From assembly GCF_900114645.1 (NCBI RefSeq), contig NZ_FOTR01000008.1, positions 62,001 to 126,000 of the forward strand: a stretch of 64,000 nt of DNA. Direction: 5' to 3'. Positions within the stretch are counted from its first letter, which is position 1; the number at the start of each line of letters is the position of its first letter. The notes under the pieces are model-generated. The model searched no databases. It saw only the letters and a program-made list of their open reading frames with translations, and had not been told where the DNA came from. The DNA comes from Gracilibacillus orientalis. Lineage in GTDB: Bacteria; Bacillota; Bacilli; Bacillales; Amphibacillaceae. Made by a program: the position numbers and the translations under genes. This document shows, in pieces, positions 1 through 9,661 of the stretch.

Positions 1-326
1 TATGGCTCAACCGCTGAAGGGTGGTTATGACTTTCGACTTTAAATACGACACCTTGGCCATCACCGATATCAACAACGCCAGCACCTTCACCAGGACCTT
101 GCACAACTTGTGGTCCTTCAGTCGGAAATTTCTTTAATAATGGTTTAGACGTTTTATAACTGCAGTGTTCCGACCACATTACTGAAAAAATGCCGATTTC
201 GGTAAAATTCGGGCGACGACCCATAATGTTTTTAATCATGTCATACTCTTTATCTGTTAAGCCCATTTCCTGATAGACTTTATCTTGTTCTACCAATTCA
301 GGAGTAATCTCAGGCGCCTGCAACAT
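1..326 (-). CDS. purL: Phosphoribosylformylglycinamidine synthase subunit PurL (N-terminal part, runs off the window)
   Basis: Large subunit of FGAM synthase, the ATP-dependent fourth step of de novo IMP synthesis; it works in the cytoplasm with PurQ and PurS. Reading leftward from an ATG at 326, the translation begins [14 protein letters not shown] and continues through the conserved MWSEHCSYK stretch (about residues 45-53) and a glycine-rich segment before [14 protein letters not shown], all typical of bacterial PurL. Only about 108 residues are inside the window; the catalytic remainder is beyond base 1. The start overlaps the last 17 bases of purQ, which indicates translational coupling in the purine operon. 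The family call is secure; the full length cannot be judged. Confidence 0.95.
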   Translation of the reverse strand, partial: MLQAPEITPELVEQDKVYQEMGLTDKEYDMIKNIMGRRPNFTEIGIFSVMWSEHCSYKTSKPLLKKFPTEGPQVVQGPGEGAGVVDIGDGQGVVFKVESHNHPSAVEP

Positions 327-993
327 AACGTTCCCTCCAGTTTTCTAGCATTGATTGGAATAATTTTAATCCGTCATCACTATTTAAAATGGCTTCAACC
401 GCACGTTCCGGGTGTGGCATCATTCCTAGTACGTTTCCTTGTTCATTGATGATTCCGGCAACATCACTAACCGAACCATTCGGATTATTTTGGTACGTAA
501 AGACGATTTGATTGTTTTCTTTTAATGTAGCAAGTGTCTCATCATCACAATAATAGTTTCCATCATGATGGGCGATCGGAATCGATATTACTTCGCCTTT
601 TTCATATTTCGATGTAAAAAGGGTGTCATTGTTTACCACGTTTAAGCTTTCAAAATGACACATGAATTTCAGATTCTTATTTCGTAGCATAGCACCTGGC
701 AATAGACCAGATTCTAATAATATTTGAAATCCGTTACAGACACCTAGAATGGGAACCCCTTTGTCTGCTTGTTCTCGTAACTGCACGACGATTTCCGATG
801 TAGAAGCAATCGCGCCGGAACGAAGATAATCACCATAAGAGAATCCACCTGGTAGTAAAATCGCATCATAGCCTTCCAAGTTTGCTTCCTGATACCAAAG
901 CATATCTGCTTCTTCGCCCAGTGCATCCTTTGCTGCATAGTACATATCGCGGTCACAGTTGGATCCAGGGAAGACAATCACAGCAAATTTCAC
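310..993 (-). CDS. purQ: Phosphoribosylformylglycinamidine synthase glutaminase subunit PurQ
   Basis: Class I glutamine amidotransferase that releases ammonia from glutamine and passes it to PurL for FGAM synthesis. The 227-residue length is normal for the short Bacillus-type PurQ. The nucleophile is Cys86 in GVCNGFQ and the partner residues are His193 and Glu195 in MPHPERA; PGSNCD near the N terminus is also characteristic. The start overlaps the end of purS by 4 bases (990-993) and the end overlaps purL by 17 bases, as in the B. subtilis operon. Expression is expected to follow the PurR/guanine-riboswitch control seen upstream of purE. Confidence 0.97.
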   Translation of the reverse strand: MKFAVIVFPGSNCDRDMYYAAKDALGEEADMLWYQEANLEGYDAILLPGGFSYGDYLRSGAIASTSEIVVQLREQADKGVPILGVCNGFQILLESGLLPGAMLRNKNLKFMCHFESLNVVNNDTLFTSKYEKGEVISIPIAHHDGNYYCDDETLATLKENNQIVFTYQNNPNGSVSDVAGIINEQGNVLGMMPHPERAVEAILNSDDGLKLFQSMLENWRERYVAGA

Positions 994-1241
994 TGGGCAA
1001 CCCCCTCTTCTACTGTATACGAATAATTTTCGATAACTGGATTTGCGAGTAGTTTGTTACACATATCTTCAATTTCTGATTCGATATTCGCATCATCATG
1101 AACCGTTAACTCTAGATACTTGCCAACACGAACCTCTTTGACATTGTCATAACCTAGAGTATTTAATGATCCTTGCACTGCTTTCCCCTGTGGGTCTAAT
1201 ACGCCCTCTTTTAATGTAATGTGTACTTTTACTAGTTTCAT
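990..1241 (-). CDS. purS: FGAM synthase small subunit PurS
   Basis: Small structural subunit that bridges PurQ and PurL and helps ammonia channelling in the FGAM synthase complex. The 83-residue protein begins [21 protein letters not shown] and contains VRVGKYLEL, both hallmarks of the PurS family. It overlaps purC upstream and purQ downstream by 4 bases each, so the three genes are tightly coupled. Nothing unusual was seen. Confidence 0.96.
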   Translation of the reverse strand: MKLVKVHITLKEGVLDPQGKAVQGSLNTLGYDNVKEVRVGKYLELTVHDDANIESEIEDMCNKLLANPVIENYSYTVEEGVAQ

Positions 1242-1951
1242 TGTTTTGCCTCCAGTCTCGATAAAATATGGTCATATACAGTAACTAAGTCACCTAAGTC
1301 TTCTCTAAATACGTCTTTGTCCATTTTCTCTCCTGTTGCAATATCCCAAAGTCTGCAAGTGTCAGGACTCACTTCATCTGATAACACAATCTCGCCACTA
1401 GCATTGCGACCGAATTCCAATTTAAAATCGACAAGCTGCAAATTAATTTCTTTGAAGAAAGCTTGCAATTGTTCATTTACTTGAAGTGCCATTTTTTTAA
1501 TTTTTGTCAGATCTGTTTCGGTTGCATCCGTTAATAATAACGCATGGTCGTCATTGATTAATGGATCACCAAGCTCATCCTTTTTATAAAAAAGTTCCAC
1601 TAGCGGCGGATCGAAAATCGTTTTCTCTTCAATTCCTGTACGACGGACGATGCTTCCTGCCGCGACATTGCGAATAACAACCTCAAGCGGAATAATCGTT
1701 GTTTTCTCAACTAATTGCTCCGTTTCATTTAAAGCTTCTTTAAAATGACTGTTAATCCCCTGTTGATGGAGATATTCGAATACTTTAGCAGAAATTAAGT
1801 TGTTATAGCGTCCTTTCCCCTGAAATTCCGCTTTTTTTTCGCCGTTAAAGGCTGTTGCATCATTTTTGTAAGAAAGGACTAATAAATTCGAATTATCCGC
1901 TACCGTAAATACTTGCTTTGCTTTTCCTTCATATAACAGCTTGTCTTTCAT
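1238..1951 (-). CDS. purC: Phosphoribosylaminoimidazole-succinocarboxamide synthase (SAICAR synthetase) PurC
   Basis: Ligates aspartate to CAIR using ATP to give SAICAR, in de novo purine synthesis. The 237 residues match the usual length. The N terminus KLLYEGKAKQVF carries the nucleotide-binding loop, and LVDFKLEFG and DEVSPDTCRLWD in the second half are the SAICAR synthetase signatures. The start codon at 1951 lies 13 bases after the purB stop, preceded by a GGAGAGGA-type ribosome binding site. Confidence 0.97.
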   Translation of the reverse strand: MKDKLLYEGKAKQVFTVADNSNLLVLSYKNDATAFNGEKKAEFQGKGRYNNLISAKVFEYLHQQGINSHFKEALNETEQLVEKTTIIPLEVVIRNVAAGSIVRRTGIEEKTIFDPPLVELFYKKDELGDPLINDDHALLLTDATETDLTKIKKMALQVNEQLQAFFKEINLQLVDFKLEFGRNASGEIVLSDEVSPDTCRLWDIATGEKMDKDVFREDLGDLVTVYDHILSRLEAKQ

Positions 1952-1964
1952 TGGATTCCTCTCC

Positions 1965-3260
1965 TTATGCCAGGCCTATTTTTTTGAAAATCTGATCCAC
2001 ATTTTTTAAATGATACGTATAGTCAAAGCAATCGTCTAATTGCTCTTTTGATAAAGTATTGGTGATACGCTCTTCTTGTTCGATCAATTGGCGGAATGAT
2101 GTTGCTGTCTCCCATGCTTTCATCGCATTTGGCTGTACCATATCATATGCTTCCTCACGACTCATACCTTGATCTATAAGGGAAAGCAATACACGTTGTG
2201 AGAAAATAACACCATACGTGCGATCGATGTTCCGTTTCATATTTTCCGGAAATACTGTTAAGTTTTTCACGATATTGCCAAATCGATTCAACATATAATT
2301 CAGGGCAATTGTTGCATCCGGTAAAATAACACGCTCTGCTGAAGAGTGGGAAATATCACGTTCATGCCATAAGGACACATTTTCATAAGAAGTCATCATA
2401 TAACCACGGATGACACGTGCCATTCCTGTCATATTCTCAGAACCAATTGGGTTACGTTTATGTGGCATTGCTGAAGAACCTTTTTGACCTTTCGCAAAAA
2501 ATTCTTCCACTTCTCTTGTTTCTGTTTTTTGCAAGCCACGGATTTCGGTTGCGAATTTTTCGATCGAGCTTGCGACTAATGCCAGTGCAGACATATATTG
2601 AGCATGACGGTCACGCTGTAATGTTTGGGTCGATACCGGTGCCGGTTGCAATCCTAGTTGTTCACAAACATATTTTTCAACAAACGGATCGATATTAGCA
2701 TAGGTACCAACTGCACCTGATAATTTCCCTGTTTCAATTACTTTTGCTGCAGCATCAAAACGTTCGAGGTTTCGTTTCATTTCTTCATACCATAATGCCA
2801 ATTTCAGTCCGAAAGTCGTCGGCTCCGCATGAACACCATGTGTACGCCCCATCATAACGGTATTTTTATGCTCGATTGCTTTTTCTTTTAAAATCTCAAT
2901 AAAGTTCACAATATCACGACGGATAATTTGATTCGCTTGTTTTATCGTATATGAAAGTGCCGTATCTACAACATCTGTTGAAGTAAGGCCGTAGTGTACC
3001 CACTTTTTCTCATCACCTAATGTTTCGGAAACAGCACGGGTGAATGCAACCACATCATGGCGAGTCTCTTGCTCGATTTCAAAAATACGTTCGATATTAA
3101 AAGATGCATTTTCTCTAATTTTTTTGACATCTTCTTTTGGAATGATTCCTAATTCACTCCATGCTTCACATGCTAAAATTTCAACCTCAAGCCATGCGTT
3201 AAAGCGATTCTCATCTGTCCAGATATTTCCCATTTCTTCTCTTGTATAACGTTCGATCAT
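1965..3260 (-). CDS. purB: Adenylosuccinate lyase PurB
   Basis: Cleaves SAICAR to AICAR and adenylosuccinate to AMP, so it serves both IMP synthesis and the AMP branch. The 431-residue protein starts [14 protein letters not shown] as in Bacillus PurB and contains the fumarase/lyase superfamily signature [10 protein letters not shown] (about residue 260), whose serine is the catalytic residue, together with [11 protein letters not shown]. The preceding gene purK ends 12 bases upstream. Length and motifs are standard and there is no sign of damage. Confidence 0.97.
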   Translation of the reverse strand: MIERYTREEMGNIWTDENRFNAWLEVEILACEAWSELGIIPKEDVKKIRENASFNIERIFEIEQETRHDVVAFTRAVSETLGDEKKWVHYGLTSTDVVDTALSYTIKQANQIIRRDIVNFIEILKEKAIEHKNTVMMGRTHGVHAEPTTFGLKLALWYEEMKRNLERFDAAAKVIETGKLSGAVGTYANIDPFVEKYVCEQLGLQPAPVSTQTLQRDRHAQYMSALALVASSIEKFATEIRGLQKTETREVEEFFAKGQKGSSAMPHKRNPIGSENMTGMARVIRGYMMTSYENVSLWHERDISHSSAERVILPDATIALNYMLNRFGNIVKNLTVFPENMKRNIDRTYGVIFSQRVLLSLIDQGMSREEAYDMVQPNAMKAWETATSFRQLIEQEERITNTLSKEQLDDCFDYTYHLKNVDQIFKKIGLA

Positions 3261-3272
3261 AAATGTTTCCTC

Positions 3273-4400
3273 CTAGTTTTCGATTATCTTTTTTTCCACT
3301 AGTTCATTATATATGATTAAAGGATTGTCCCCAATAAATGTTACATGTCCCATTTTACGCAATGGCTTGTTTTCTGCTTTTCCGTACATATGAATGTGTG
3401 CATTAGGGTTATCATCTAATTGACTGAAAAAAGGATCTACGTCTTTTCCAAGTAAATTAACCATCACCGCTCCACCATGAGAATCGATAGAGATCAATGG
3501 CAATCCACAAATAGCCCGAATATGCTGTTCAAATTGCGATACATCACATGCTTCAATTGTAAAGTGTCCAGAGTTATGCGGCCTTGGTGCCAGTTCATTA
3601 ATTAAAATATCTTCGCCACTTACAAACATTTCGATTGCGAATGTTCCAACAACACCAATTGTTTCTGCAATTGCTTTTGCCGCCTGACGAGCTTTATCTG
3701 CTATTTGTTCGGAAACCCGTGCTGGTGCAATCGTCGCGTGTAAAATATGATCACGGTGAATGTTTTCTGCTACAGGGAAATAAGTGATATCTCCTGTTTG
3801 TGTTCTCGTAAAAACAATCGAGATTTCTTTATCAAAAGGTACCCATTTTTCTATAATTAAACGATCTGCTTGCTCAAGCATCTCCACTGCGGTTTCGATA
3901 TCCGCTTCACTTGAGAGCTTTGCTTGCCCTTTGCCATCATAACCGCCGCGACATGTTTTAGCGACTGAAGGATAACCGATTTTTTCAACTGCCGCCTGTA
4001 ATTCTGCAGTAGTTGTGACAATTGCAAAGTCTGCGACTGGCTGTTTACTGTCGATCATTGCTTTTTTCTCTAGTTCACGGTCTTGCGTAACTTTCAGTGA
4101 GTTGGCACCTTGCGGAAGAATGTCTGATTCTTCGAGAATTTGTGCTGCTGTTAAATCAACGTTTTCAAATTCGTATGTCACCACATCACTTTTCTCCGCT
4201 AACTGTTTAACTGCTGTTAAATCATCATATGCAGCGACGATTTGTTCATCTGCTACTTGTGCTGTCGGACAGTCTGGGGTTGGATCGAGTACCACGACAC
4301 GATATCCCATATGTTTGGCTACCGTAGTCATCATTCGCCCTAGCTGTCCACCACCAATAATCCCGATAGTAGAGCCGAATAATAGTTTATTGGTCTGCAA
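3273..4400 (-). CDS. purK: N5-carboxyaminoimidazole ribonucleotide synthase PurK
   Basis: ATP-grasp enzyme that carboxylates AIR with bicarbonate to N5-CAIR, the partner reaction of PurE. The 375 residues contain the N-terminal dinucleotide-like loop [11 protein letters not shown], the ATP-grasp segment [12 protein letters not shown] and the metal-binding region [13 protein letters not shown]. The gene overlaps the end of purE by 14 bases, the usual purE-purK coupling. The start at 4400 is preceded by a weak RBS inside purE. Confidence 0.97.
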   Translation of the reverse strand: MQTNKLLFGSTIGIIGGGQLGRMMTTVAKHMGYRVVVLDPTPDCPTAQVADEQIVAAYDDLTAVKQLAEKSDVVTYEFENVDLTAAQILEESDILPQGANSLKVTQDRELEKKAMIDSKQPVADFAIVTTTAELQAAVEKIGYPSVAKTCRGGYDGKGQAKLSSEADIETAVEMLEQADRLIIEKWVPFDKEISIVFTRTQTGDITYFPVAENIHRDHILHATIAPARVSEQIADKARQAAKAIAETIGVVGTFAIEMFVSGEDILINELAPRPHNSGHFTIEACDVSQFEQHIRAICGLPLISIDSHGGAVMVNLLGKDVDPFFSQLDDNPNAHIHMYGKAENKPLRKMGHVTFIGDNPLIIYNELVEKKIIEN

Positions 4401-4878
4401 GATTGTCCCTCATTTCTGCTACTTTTTCTTTTAGTTGGTTTTGATGGTTGGCTAATCGTGCTGCTGTTTCTTGATCACTTGTGCCAATGATTTGTGCTGC
4501 GAGAATACCTGCATTTTTGGCCCCTGCTTTGCCAATTGCGACGGTTGCAACTGGTACACCACCGGGCATTTGTACGATGGAATAGAGTGAATCTACACCG
4601 CTGAGTGTGCTTGTTTTAACAGGCACGCCGATGACAGGCAACGTAGTTTTCGCTGCGACCATGCCTGGTAGGTGGGCTGCGCCGCCTGCTCCTGCGATGA
4701 TAACTTTCAGACCTCTTTCTCTTGCAGTTTCGGCATATTTAAACATGTCTTCCGGAGTTCTGTGTGCGGAGATGATTTCTTTTTCATAACTGATTCCGAG
4801 TTCTTCCAACGCTTCACACGTATGCTCCATCGTTTTCCAATCGGATATACTTCCCATGATAACACCAACCTGTGCCAT
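4387..4878 (-). CDS. purE: N5-carboxyaminoimidazole ribonucleotide mutase PurE
   Basis: Class I PurE, which moves the carboxyl group of N5-CAIR to give CAIR. The 163-residue length is standard; [10 protein letters not shown] near the N terminus, SAHRTPE and [11 protein letters not shown] are the active-site motifs. It is the first gene of the purine operon; the start at 4878 has a GGAAGTGGGG ribosome binding site. Its leader is unusual: the riboswitch terminator lies almost 580 bases upstream because a repeat element sits in between, so the operon transcript must pass through that element. Confidence 0.97.
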   Translation of the reverse strand: MAQVGVIMGSISDWKTMEHTCEALEELGISYEKEIISAHRTPEDMFKYAETARERGLKVIIAGAGGAAHLPGMVAAKTTLPVIGVPVKTSTLSGVDSLYSIVQMPGGVPVATVAIGKAGAKNAGILAAQIIGTSDQETAARLANHQNQLKEKVAEMRDNLADQ

Positions 4879-4918
4879 ACAATCCCCACTTCCCTCTATA
4901 TAATATCTGCTCGAATCA

Positions 4919-5442
4919 CATAATTAATATAAACTACGAAGTAATTTTTCATTGAATTAGCTTTCGATCGTCCTTCCAAAGATAAGTGGTAGGAAATCGC
5001 TTTGGCAGAATACTTCGCTTTCCGTGGGCACGGCTTCAGCTAACTTGGTAAAGTAAGTCACTTTACCAAGTGGATCTTCAGCCCGTGCTGTTCCCACAGG
5101 AGTCTGCGTATTCTGCCTACGCTAGTTCTAATGTTTTGATTGTTGAAAGAAGATGACCATTGGAAATATAATGAATGAATTTCTTCTCATCTGATCAAAA
5201 AACTACACTAAGCTGCGGAAAAAATGCGAGACTCCTGTGGGAAAGGAACAGTCTGAAGACCCCACAGGAAGCGGTTTTGGCTTCCGAGGAGGCTGAAGCG
5301 TTCCCCACGGAAAGCGAGTGTTTTTTCCGCAGCGACGAGTTAGCCGTCACCTCCAGAAGAACGGAAAAACATCTCATCCAAAATGAATTTTCATTACTTC
5401 GCAGTTTGTATCTACTATAGGTGTTCAAGGTATAATTAATAA
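4919..5442. mobile_element. MITE-like element with two large stem-loops inside the purE leader
   Basis: A non-coding block made of one stem-loop at 5004-5117 (ends GGCAGAATAC / GTATTCTGCC, inner hairpin 5043-5071), a spacer of about 94 bases, and a second, inverted stem-loop at 5212-5333 (ends GCTGCGGAAAAA / TTTTTCCGCAGC). Outside these, imperfect terminal inverted repeats read AAACTACGAAGTAAT at about 4931 and, on the other strand, AAACTGCGAAGTAAT near 5393-5408. A 10-base direct repeat ATAATTAATA flanks the block at 4920-4929 and 5432-5441, a possible target duplication, though AT-rich. A related, partly truncated copy lies at 52846-53165. The open frames inside it are by-products of the stem-loops. 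Function unknown; non-autonomous transposition is inferred. Confidence 0.6.
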
Positions 5443-5451
5443 TAATAATAA

Positions 5452-5503
5452 GATATAAAAAAACCTACCCACTTCTCTATCAGGAGAGAAGATGAATAGG
5501 TGT
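5452..5503 (-). terminator. Riboswitch-controlled intrinsic terminator before purE
   Basis: On the minus strand the stem pairs ACCTA...TAGGT and CTTCTCT...AGAGAAG around a short loop and is followed by a run of seven or more U. It lies about 50 bases downstream of the guanine aptamer and is presumably the expression platform: guanine binding should favour this terminator. Confidence 0.85.
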
Positions 5504-5554
5504 GATTTCCATAACTATCCTGATGATTTTCGGATAAAATCATCGGTCATCTTC

Positions 5555-5620
5555 CCTCATAGTCCATCATTTACGGCGATGGGTAGAAACTTTTGAGCCA
5601 TATTCTCAAACTATATGAGG
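5555..5620 (-). promoter_or_regulatory. Purine riboswitch aptamer, guanine class, purE operon
   Basis: Minus-strand RNA shows P1 CCTCAT/ATGAGG, a P2 loop with AATATGG, the conserved junction GTTTCTACC, the P3 loop CCGTAAA and the 3' junction GGACTATGA. The base that pairs with the ligand is C (ACTATG, the position called C74 in the xpt riboswitch), so guanine or hypoxanthine is the expected ligand rather than adenine. It controls the operon from purE onward. Confidence 0.93.
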
Positions 5621-5686
5621 CAATTATTGTGTTAGATTTTTTTACTACACTGTTATGATAACAAGCGCACTCGAATCCTGTCAATA

Positions 5687-5731
5687 AAAATCGAACAATA
5701 AAATAATAGTTTATATCATCGTTCGGTTTTT
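5687..5731. promoter_or_regulatory. Paired PurBoxes (PurR operator) of the purine operon
   Basis: Two divergent copies of the PurBox pattern (AWWWCCGAACWWT): AAAATCGAACAAT on the plus strand at 5687-5699 and AAAACCGAACGAT on the minus strand at about 5718-5730. Spacing of the conserved CGAAC cores resembles known PurR operators. PurR would repress in low-PRPP conditions, in addition to the riboswitch. Confidence 0.8.
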
Positions 5732-5756
5732 GGTTAATTAGGAAGCGATATTAAAC

Positions 5757-5803
5757 ATAAAAAGGAGAGCCCGCTGACCTATTTGGTCCTGCAAGCTCTC
5801 ATT
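5757..5803 (-). terminator. Terminator after the secreted protein gene
   Basis: Minus-strand stem GAGAGCTTGC...GCGGGCTCTC with an inner ACC/GGT pairing, followed by CTTTT, directly after the stop codon at 5805. Confidence 0.75.
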
Positions 5804-5804
5804 T

Positions 5805-6494
5805 TTATATCGTCCACTCATCATTCACCAACGCAACTAGTTTCCATTCACCTTGTGCGTTTGGTTCAAAAACCACATACAAGCTGCTCCAATCAAGCTC
5901 TTCTTGTCCTTCTTTATAAAATTCTACAGAATGAAATTTCTGAAAGAATTCTTTAATATTATTAATCATGTTTCCTCGGCTATCGGTTTTATCAAATGTT
6001 ACCTCATCTGGGTTCAGAAAGTCAGCCTGATAGACGTATTCTTCATGGTATTCGACTGGAGTTAATTCAATTGGGAATCCACTCCCATCCTCCATTCCCC
6101 AGACATACTCTTCCGTGTCTTGTTTGAATGCCGCTACTTTACTTGGCTCAAATACAAGATCATTCTCGTTCACATTGACATATGGGGAATACAAGAGCCC
6201 TTTCTCCTCATGCACATAAGTTGCAAGTTCCTCAAAATTTTGGTCTTCTAATACTTCGAGGATTTGGTTTGCCTGCTCCTTTAATTTCGTTTCAACATCC
6301 TTTTCCTCTTCGCCTTTCTTATTAAAAAACACTGGAATACTCTCTTGCTTGTGATGCTCACTCAACGGTCTCATTTCAGCTGCACTTGCCCTTTCTGGAT
6401 TTGAGGCAGCAGGATTTAAAATACCAGTGTAGCTTAAAGCCATTAATGGTACTAAAAGAACAACACTAACTATCCCCCACTTAAAACGATTCAT
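5805..6494 (-). CDS. Secreted protein of unknown function with signal peptide
   Basis: Not recognised as a member of a known family. The protein (229 residues from the ATG at 6494) has an N-terminal hydrophobic segment with a likely signal peptidase site after ASA (about residue 39), then an acidic, glutamate-rich domain containing a coiled-coil-prone stretch (KLKEQANQILEVL) and the end VVFEPNAQGEWKLVALVNDEWTI. The start at 6494 is preferred over the ATG at 6500 because AAAGGAGG sits 6 bases before it. The gene stands alone with its own terminator between purE and yebG, a position occupied by no gene in B. subtilis. Extracytoplasmic location is inferred from the signal sequence; no function is proposed. 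Confidence 0.8.
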   Translation of the reverse strand: MNRFKWGIVSVVLLVPLMALSYTGILNPAASNPERASAAEMRPLSEHHKQESIPVFFNKKGEEEKDVETKLKEQANQILEVLEDQNFEELATYVHEEKGLLYSPYVNVNENDLVFEPSKVAAFKQDTEEYVWGMEDGSGFPIELTPVEYHEEYVYQADFLNPDEVTFDKTDSRGNMINNIKEFFQKFHSVEFYKEGQEELDWSSLYVVFEPNAQGEWKLVALVNDEWTI

Positions 6495-6600
6495 AATCAT
6501 CCTCCTTTTAATAATAGAATGCCTTCAAAATTATTATTTACAAGAGGATGATTATTATCATAAGTAAATTCCAAAAAATACAGAGTCAGCTAAGAGTCTG

Positions 6601-6825
6601 TTAATGTTCGTGTTTTACTAATTTTGTATCGAATACTATTTTTCTGTCTTTAGGAACTGGTTGCCCATTTTCTTCAGTGAAAATGGGTTCCTCTACACGC
6701 CTCGTTGGCTGATAACCTTCCTGTTTTATCCTTGCTAAACAATCATCAATCGTTTCGTTCTTCGTCACTTCGAACTTCTTCTTGGTTGGCTTCTTGCTGC
6801 TGTTGCTCTTCTGCTTTTTTGACAC
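6601..6825 (-). CDS. yebG: NETI-motif small protein (YebG-like)
   Basis: A 74-residue basic protein with the NETI motif at residues 23-26 and a tail of charged residues, matching the small Bacillaceae family that includes B. subtilis YebG. Its function is not known. It overlaps the 3' end of the yebE-like gene by 80 bases in another frame; the same adjacency occurs in B. subtilis upstream of purE, which supports the call. The lysine-rich start ([17 protein letters not shown]) is read across the Gln/Glu-rich tail of the upstream gene. Confidence 0.85.
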   Translation of the reverse strand: MSKKQKSNSSKKPTKKKFEVTKNETIDDCLARIKQEGYQPTRRVEEPIFTEENGQPVPKDRKIVFDTKLVKHEH

Positions 6826-7366
6826 TTTTACGAATCCTCCCTCTCCTTACTTGTTTCACCCAGAACCCACCATGGATCTGTTTCGGTTCGTAGGCAATAA
6901 TAAAAGCCTTTGGATCAATGGATTTAATCGTTTCGTATAAATGCAGCTCATATTTTCTTGGTGATAGAATCTGTATCGATAACCGATCACCCTCCATACC
7001 GTAAGCGTACCAACTTGTCACTCCATAACCTTCATCTCTTAATTGTTTTGTAAATGAAATATCCGGATCCGAAGAAATCACATTGACTGTGATATATCCT
7101 AGCGCTAATTTTTCTTCTATTTTAGAACCGATGACTACACCAAGTCCATAACCTAAACCATAAGCCACCAAGTTTTGAATTTCTTCTAAATTATCTAATA
7201 CGATGCCAAGACCTACTATATAGATAACTACTTCAAATATACCGATGATTCCAGCGATATATCGTCTACCTTTTAATGTAAGAATTACTCTTATTGTAGA
7301 TAAAGATACATAGACGATATTGATAACCATAATAATAACAATCATAATAAACGCATTTTCAAGCAT
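6746..7366 (-). CDS. yebE: DUF2179/UPF0316 membrane protein (YebE-like)
   Basis: Member of the UPF0316 family: about three N-terminal transmembrane segments ([42 protein letters not shown] and a third) followed by a cytoplasmic DUF2179 domain with SRDxDISFTK-like and [19 protein letters not shown] segments. The start is placed at 7366, where GGAGGTG lies 7 bases upstream; an upstream in-frame start at 7396 lacks a ribosome binding site. The C-terminal tail is rich in Gln/Glu and overlaps yebG. Role unknown in the family. Conserved neighbour of purE in Bacillus. Confidence 0.88.
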   Translation of the reverse strand: MLENAFIMIVIIMVINIVYVSLSTIRVILTLKGRRYIAGIIGIFEVVIYIVGLGIVLDNLEEIQNLVAYGLGYGLGVVIGSKIEEKLALGYITVNVISSDPDISFTKQLRDEGYGVTSWYAYGMEGDRLSIQILSPRKYELHLYETIKSIDPKAFIIAYEPKQIHGGFWVKQVRRGRIRKSVKKAEEQQQQEANQEEVRSDEERND

Positions 7367-7468
7367 TTTAAAACACCTCCGCTTATGCACAACCATTTGT
7401 ATGTGTCATATCTTATATTATTGCGAAACCATTTTACCACAGCAAAAAGAGAAAAGGGAGAGATAGTT

Positions 7469-7900
7469 TTGGATCCATTTCAACATATGCATGAATGGAA
7501 AAATAACTTAGACCAATTTTTCGGTGGCGACTTTTGGGACGACTTTGAACATATTGTAAAACCGCCCATTCCAGCCGTTAATATATACGAATTGGACAAT
7601 GAAATCATCGTTTATGTTAATTTGCCCGGAATTAAAGATCGTAAACAAGTGAAGGTATTTATTCATGATACTGTACTGGAATTAAAGGGTAATCTTTTCC
7701 CTGTAAAGCAATCAGGAAAAATGATCAAACAAGAGATTTTACAAGGAGAATTCTCTAGACAAATTGACTTACCTTTTCCAGTGAGGGAGGATCGTATTAC
7801 AGCAACATTAAAACAAGGATTGATGACCATTCAACTTCATCGTCTAGTGGATGCTAAGAAGAAGAAGCATTCAATAGACATTGAGGAATTTGAAGATTAA
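7469..7900 (+). CDS. Hsp20/alpha-crystallin family small heat-shock protein
   Basis: ATP-independent holdase chaperone family. From a TTG start at 7469 (AAAGGGAGAG just upstream at 7454-7463) the protein is 143 residues: DPFQHMHEW, an alpha-crystallin domain from about residue 40 (PAVNIYELDNEIIVYVNLPG) to 125, with the strand FSRQIDLPFPV and the end GLMTIQLHR. An ATG-containing longer frame begins at 7385 but has no ribosome binding site and overlaps the divergent yebE promoter. The typical C-terminal I-x-I/V anchor is replaced by SIDIEEFED. No CIRCE or other heat-shock operator was seen upstream. Confidence 0.88.
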   Translation: MDPFQHMHEWKNNLDQFFGGDFWDDFEHIVKPPIPAVNIYELDNEIIVYVNLPGIKDRKQVKVFIHDTVLELKGNLFPVKQSGKMIKQEILQGEFSRQIDLPFPVREDRITATLKQGLMTIQLHRLVDAKKKKHSIDIEEFED

Positions 7901-8016
7901 ACAATAAAAGAATAGTGGAAAACATTAGCTCACCAAATAAAGAATATAATTATTACACTTATTATATAACACATAGTCTGGCAGTATGAACTATTTAGAT
8001 AAATTCCACGTTGTCC

Positions 8017-8733
8017 CTAAACAATATCTCTTCGATTAGTTCTATAAATAAAGTGACAAGCTATTGCTACTCCCACAACAACAAGAATTATAGAGATAGG
8101 TGGTCTCGATCCATAGATCTCCACATTGTTTGGAGCATATATCGGTAAATAAACAATAAACGCTAATACAGCTGCTGCTACCATTGTAGCTATTACAGAC
8201 TTACGTATCATGCCAAAGAATAAAGGAATGAAACCGATGATCGCCGTCACAATTGCTTGGATGAAGACCTCCAAGAACAACCTTAACGATAAAAACGACG
8301 TAATCTGCTCTGTAATAACGACAGAATACAAATTTGCCATATAAATTAAACTAAAGGAAACTAAGGTCGTAGCTAGGAAGAAAAAGGTTGTCAGAATTCC
8401 AACTAGAAACATTTTTGATAAGAGTAACTTCCAACGTGGAATGGGATATAGAAAAAGAACCGATATCGTTTTGCTCTTGTATTCATTGATAATAAGATTC
8501 ACCAGAAAAATAGCTGCTGCAATCGTAGTCGAAATTCTTACAATCGTTAGGATAAATTGATAGACAAAGTGATAATCTGGATAACTCGGATAAAATACTT
8601 GTATATCGGCAGGATTAATCTCCTGTACTATTAGCCAAACCATGGAGGCGATGGCAATATTAATTATCACAAATCCGATCAGGTAAGACTTCCAGTGAAG
8701 CTTCGTTATATCCATCTTAAGTAATTGAATCAT
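8017..8733 (-). CDS. ABC-2 type transporter permease
   Basis: Membrane subunit of an ABC exporter, 238 residues with about six hydrophobic segments. It begins MIQLLKMDITKLHWKSYLIG and resembles the short permeases of BcrAB/LanFEG-type peptide-antibiotic exporters, not the large BceB type with an extracellular domain. It is the last gene of the four-gene minus-strand set (regulator, kinase, ATPase, permease); the ATPase stop lies 7 bases upstream. Resistance to a cell-wall-active peptide is inferred from context, not shown. Confidence 0.8.
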   Translation of the reverse strand: MIQLLKMDITKLHWKSYLIGFVIINIAIASMVWLIVQEINPADIQVFYPSYPDYHFVYQFILTIVRISTTIAAAIFLVNLIINEYKSKTISVLFLYPIPRWKLLLSKMFLVGILTTFFFLATTLVSFSLIYMANLYSVVITEQITSFLSLRLFLEVFIQAIVTAIIGFIPLFFGMIRKSVIATMVAAAVLAFIVYLPIYAPNNVEIYGSRPPISIILVVVGVAIACHFIYRTNRRDIV

Positions 8734-8740
8734 ATGTCAT

Positions 8741-9649
8741 CTACCCCTTATATGATTGTAAAATATAGTCTTCTAATGTATCTTGAGTTTGTTTAATTTC
8801 GTGTATCGCTATATCATGAGTAACTAGCATCTTCACAATTTGGTGTATTGGGATAGTTGATGTATCAATCCGGATAGAGGAGTCGCTAATCACTCGATAA
8901 TCTGACAGTTGAAGTTCGTTCTCCAATAAATGAGCCACTTGACTGCAAGAATCTATTTTCAATTCCGTATACCTAGAAAGATTTTCTTTGATATTATGCA
9001 CCGATACTTCCTCGATCAACTTGCCATCGTTAAGTACACCGATCGTATCGGCTAACTGTTCTAATTCTTCCATATGGTGACTCGAAATGATGACCGTCAT
9101 ATCATATTGTTGATTGAGCTTCTGGATGGTTTGGCGTAGAGTTTTTATTCCAACCGGATCCATACCGTTGGAAGGTTCATCGAGAATTAGCAATTTAGGC
9201 TTTAAGGCTATCGCTCTAATCAAACCTAACCTTTGCTTTACTCCAGCTGAATATGTACGAACTGGTTTTTGGACTTGATCTTGTATACCAACTCGATCGA
9301 TGGTTTCCGTGATAAGTTGTTGATCATAAAAACCCATGTAATCAAAATGCATCTGCAGATTCTCAAGTCCCGTTCGGTTCTCATAAAAAATGGGGTCTCC
9401 AATCATGCTACCAATTTGTTGTAAATATAAATAGGAGTTGTTCGTAATCCGTTCACCGAATATTTCTATTTCTCCTTGGCTAGGTTTCCATAAACCAGTG
9501 AGTAATTGAAATAGCGATGTCTTGCCTGCCCCATTCGGACCTACTAGACCATAAATTTCTCCCTGGCTCACGTGCATATTAACTTCTGAAATAATCGTTT
9601 GCTTATGCATCTGCTTACTGAGGTTTTTCGTCTTAACTATATAAGTCAT
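8741..9649 (-). CDS. ABC transporter ATP-binding protein (BcrA-type)
   Basis: ATPase of the exporter with the downstream permease. Walker A GPNGAGKT at residues 37-44, signature YSAGVKQRLG near 134 and Walker B LLILDEPSNGMDP near 155 are intact, followed by the H-loop SSHHMEE. The roughly 85-residue C-terminal extension is typical of BcrA/drug-export ATPases. The gene starts 12 bases after the sensor kinase with a GGAGGTGGT ribosome binding site. Confidence 0.9.
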   Translation of the reverse strand: MTYIVKTKNLSKQMHKQTIISEVNMHVSQGEIYGLVGPNGAGKTSLFQLLTGLWKPSQGEIEIFGERITNNSYLYLQQIGSMIGDPIFYENRTGLENLQMHFDYMGFYDQQLITETIDRVGIQDQVQKPVRTYSAGVKQRLGLIRAIALKPKLLILDEPSNGMDPVGIKTLRQTIQKLNQQYDMTVIISSHHMEELEQLADTIGVLNDGKLIEEVSVHNIKENLSRYTELKIDSCSQVAHLLENELQLSDYRVISDSSIRIDTSTIPIHQIVKMLVTHDIAIHEIKQTQDTLEDYILQSYKG

Positions 9650-9661
9650 ACCACCACCTCC

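Noticed and set aside
5175-5428. Open frames on both strands near 5175-5428
   Set aside because: They span the inverted repeat of the MITE-like element; palindromic DNA gives mirror frames without coding meaning.
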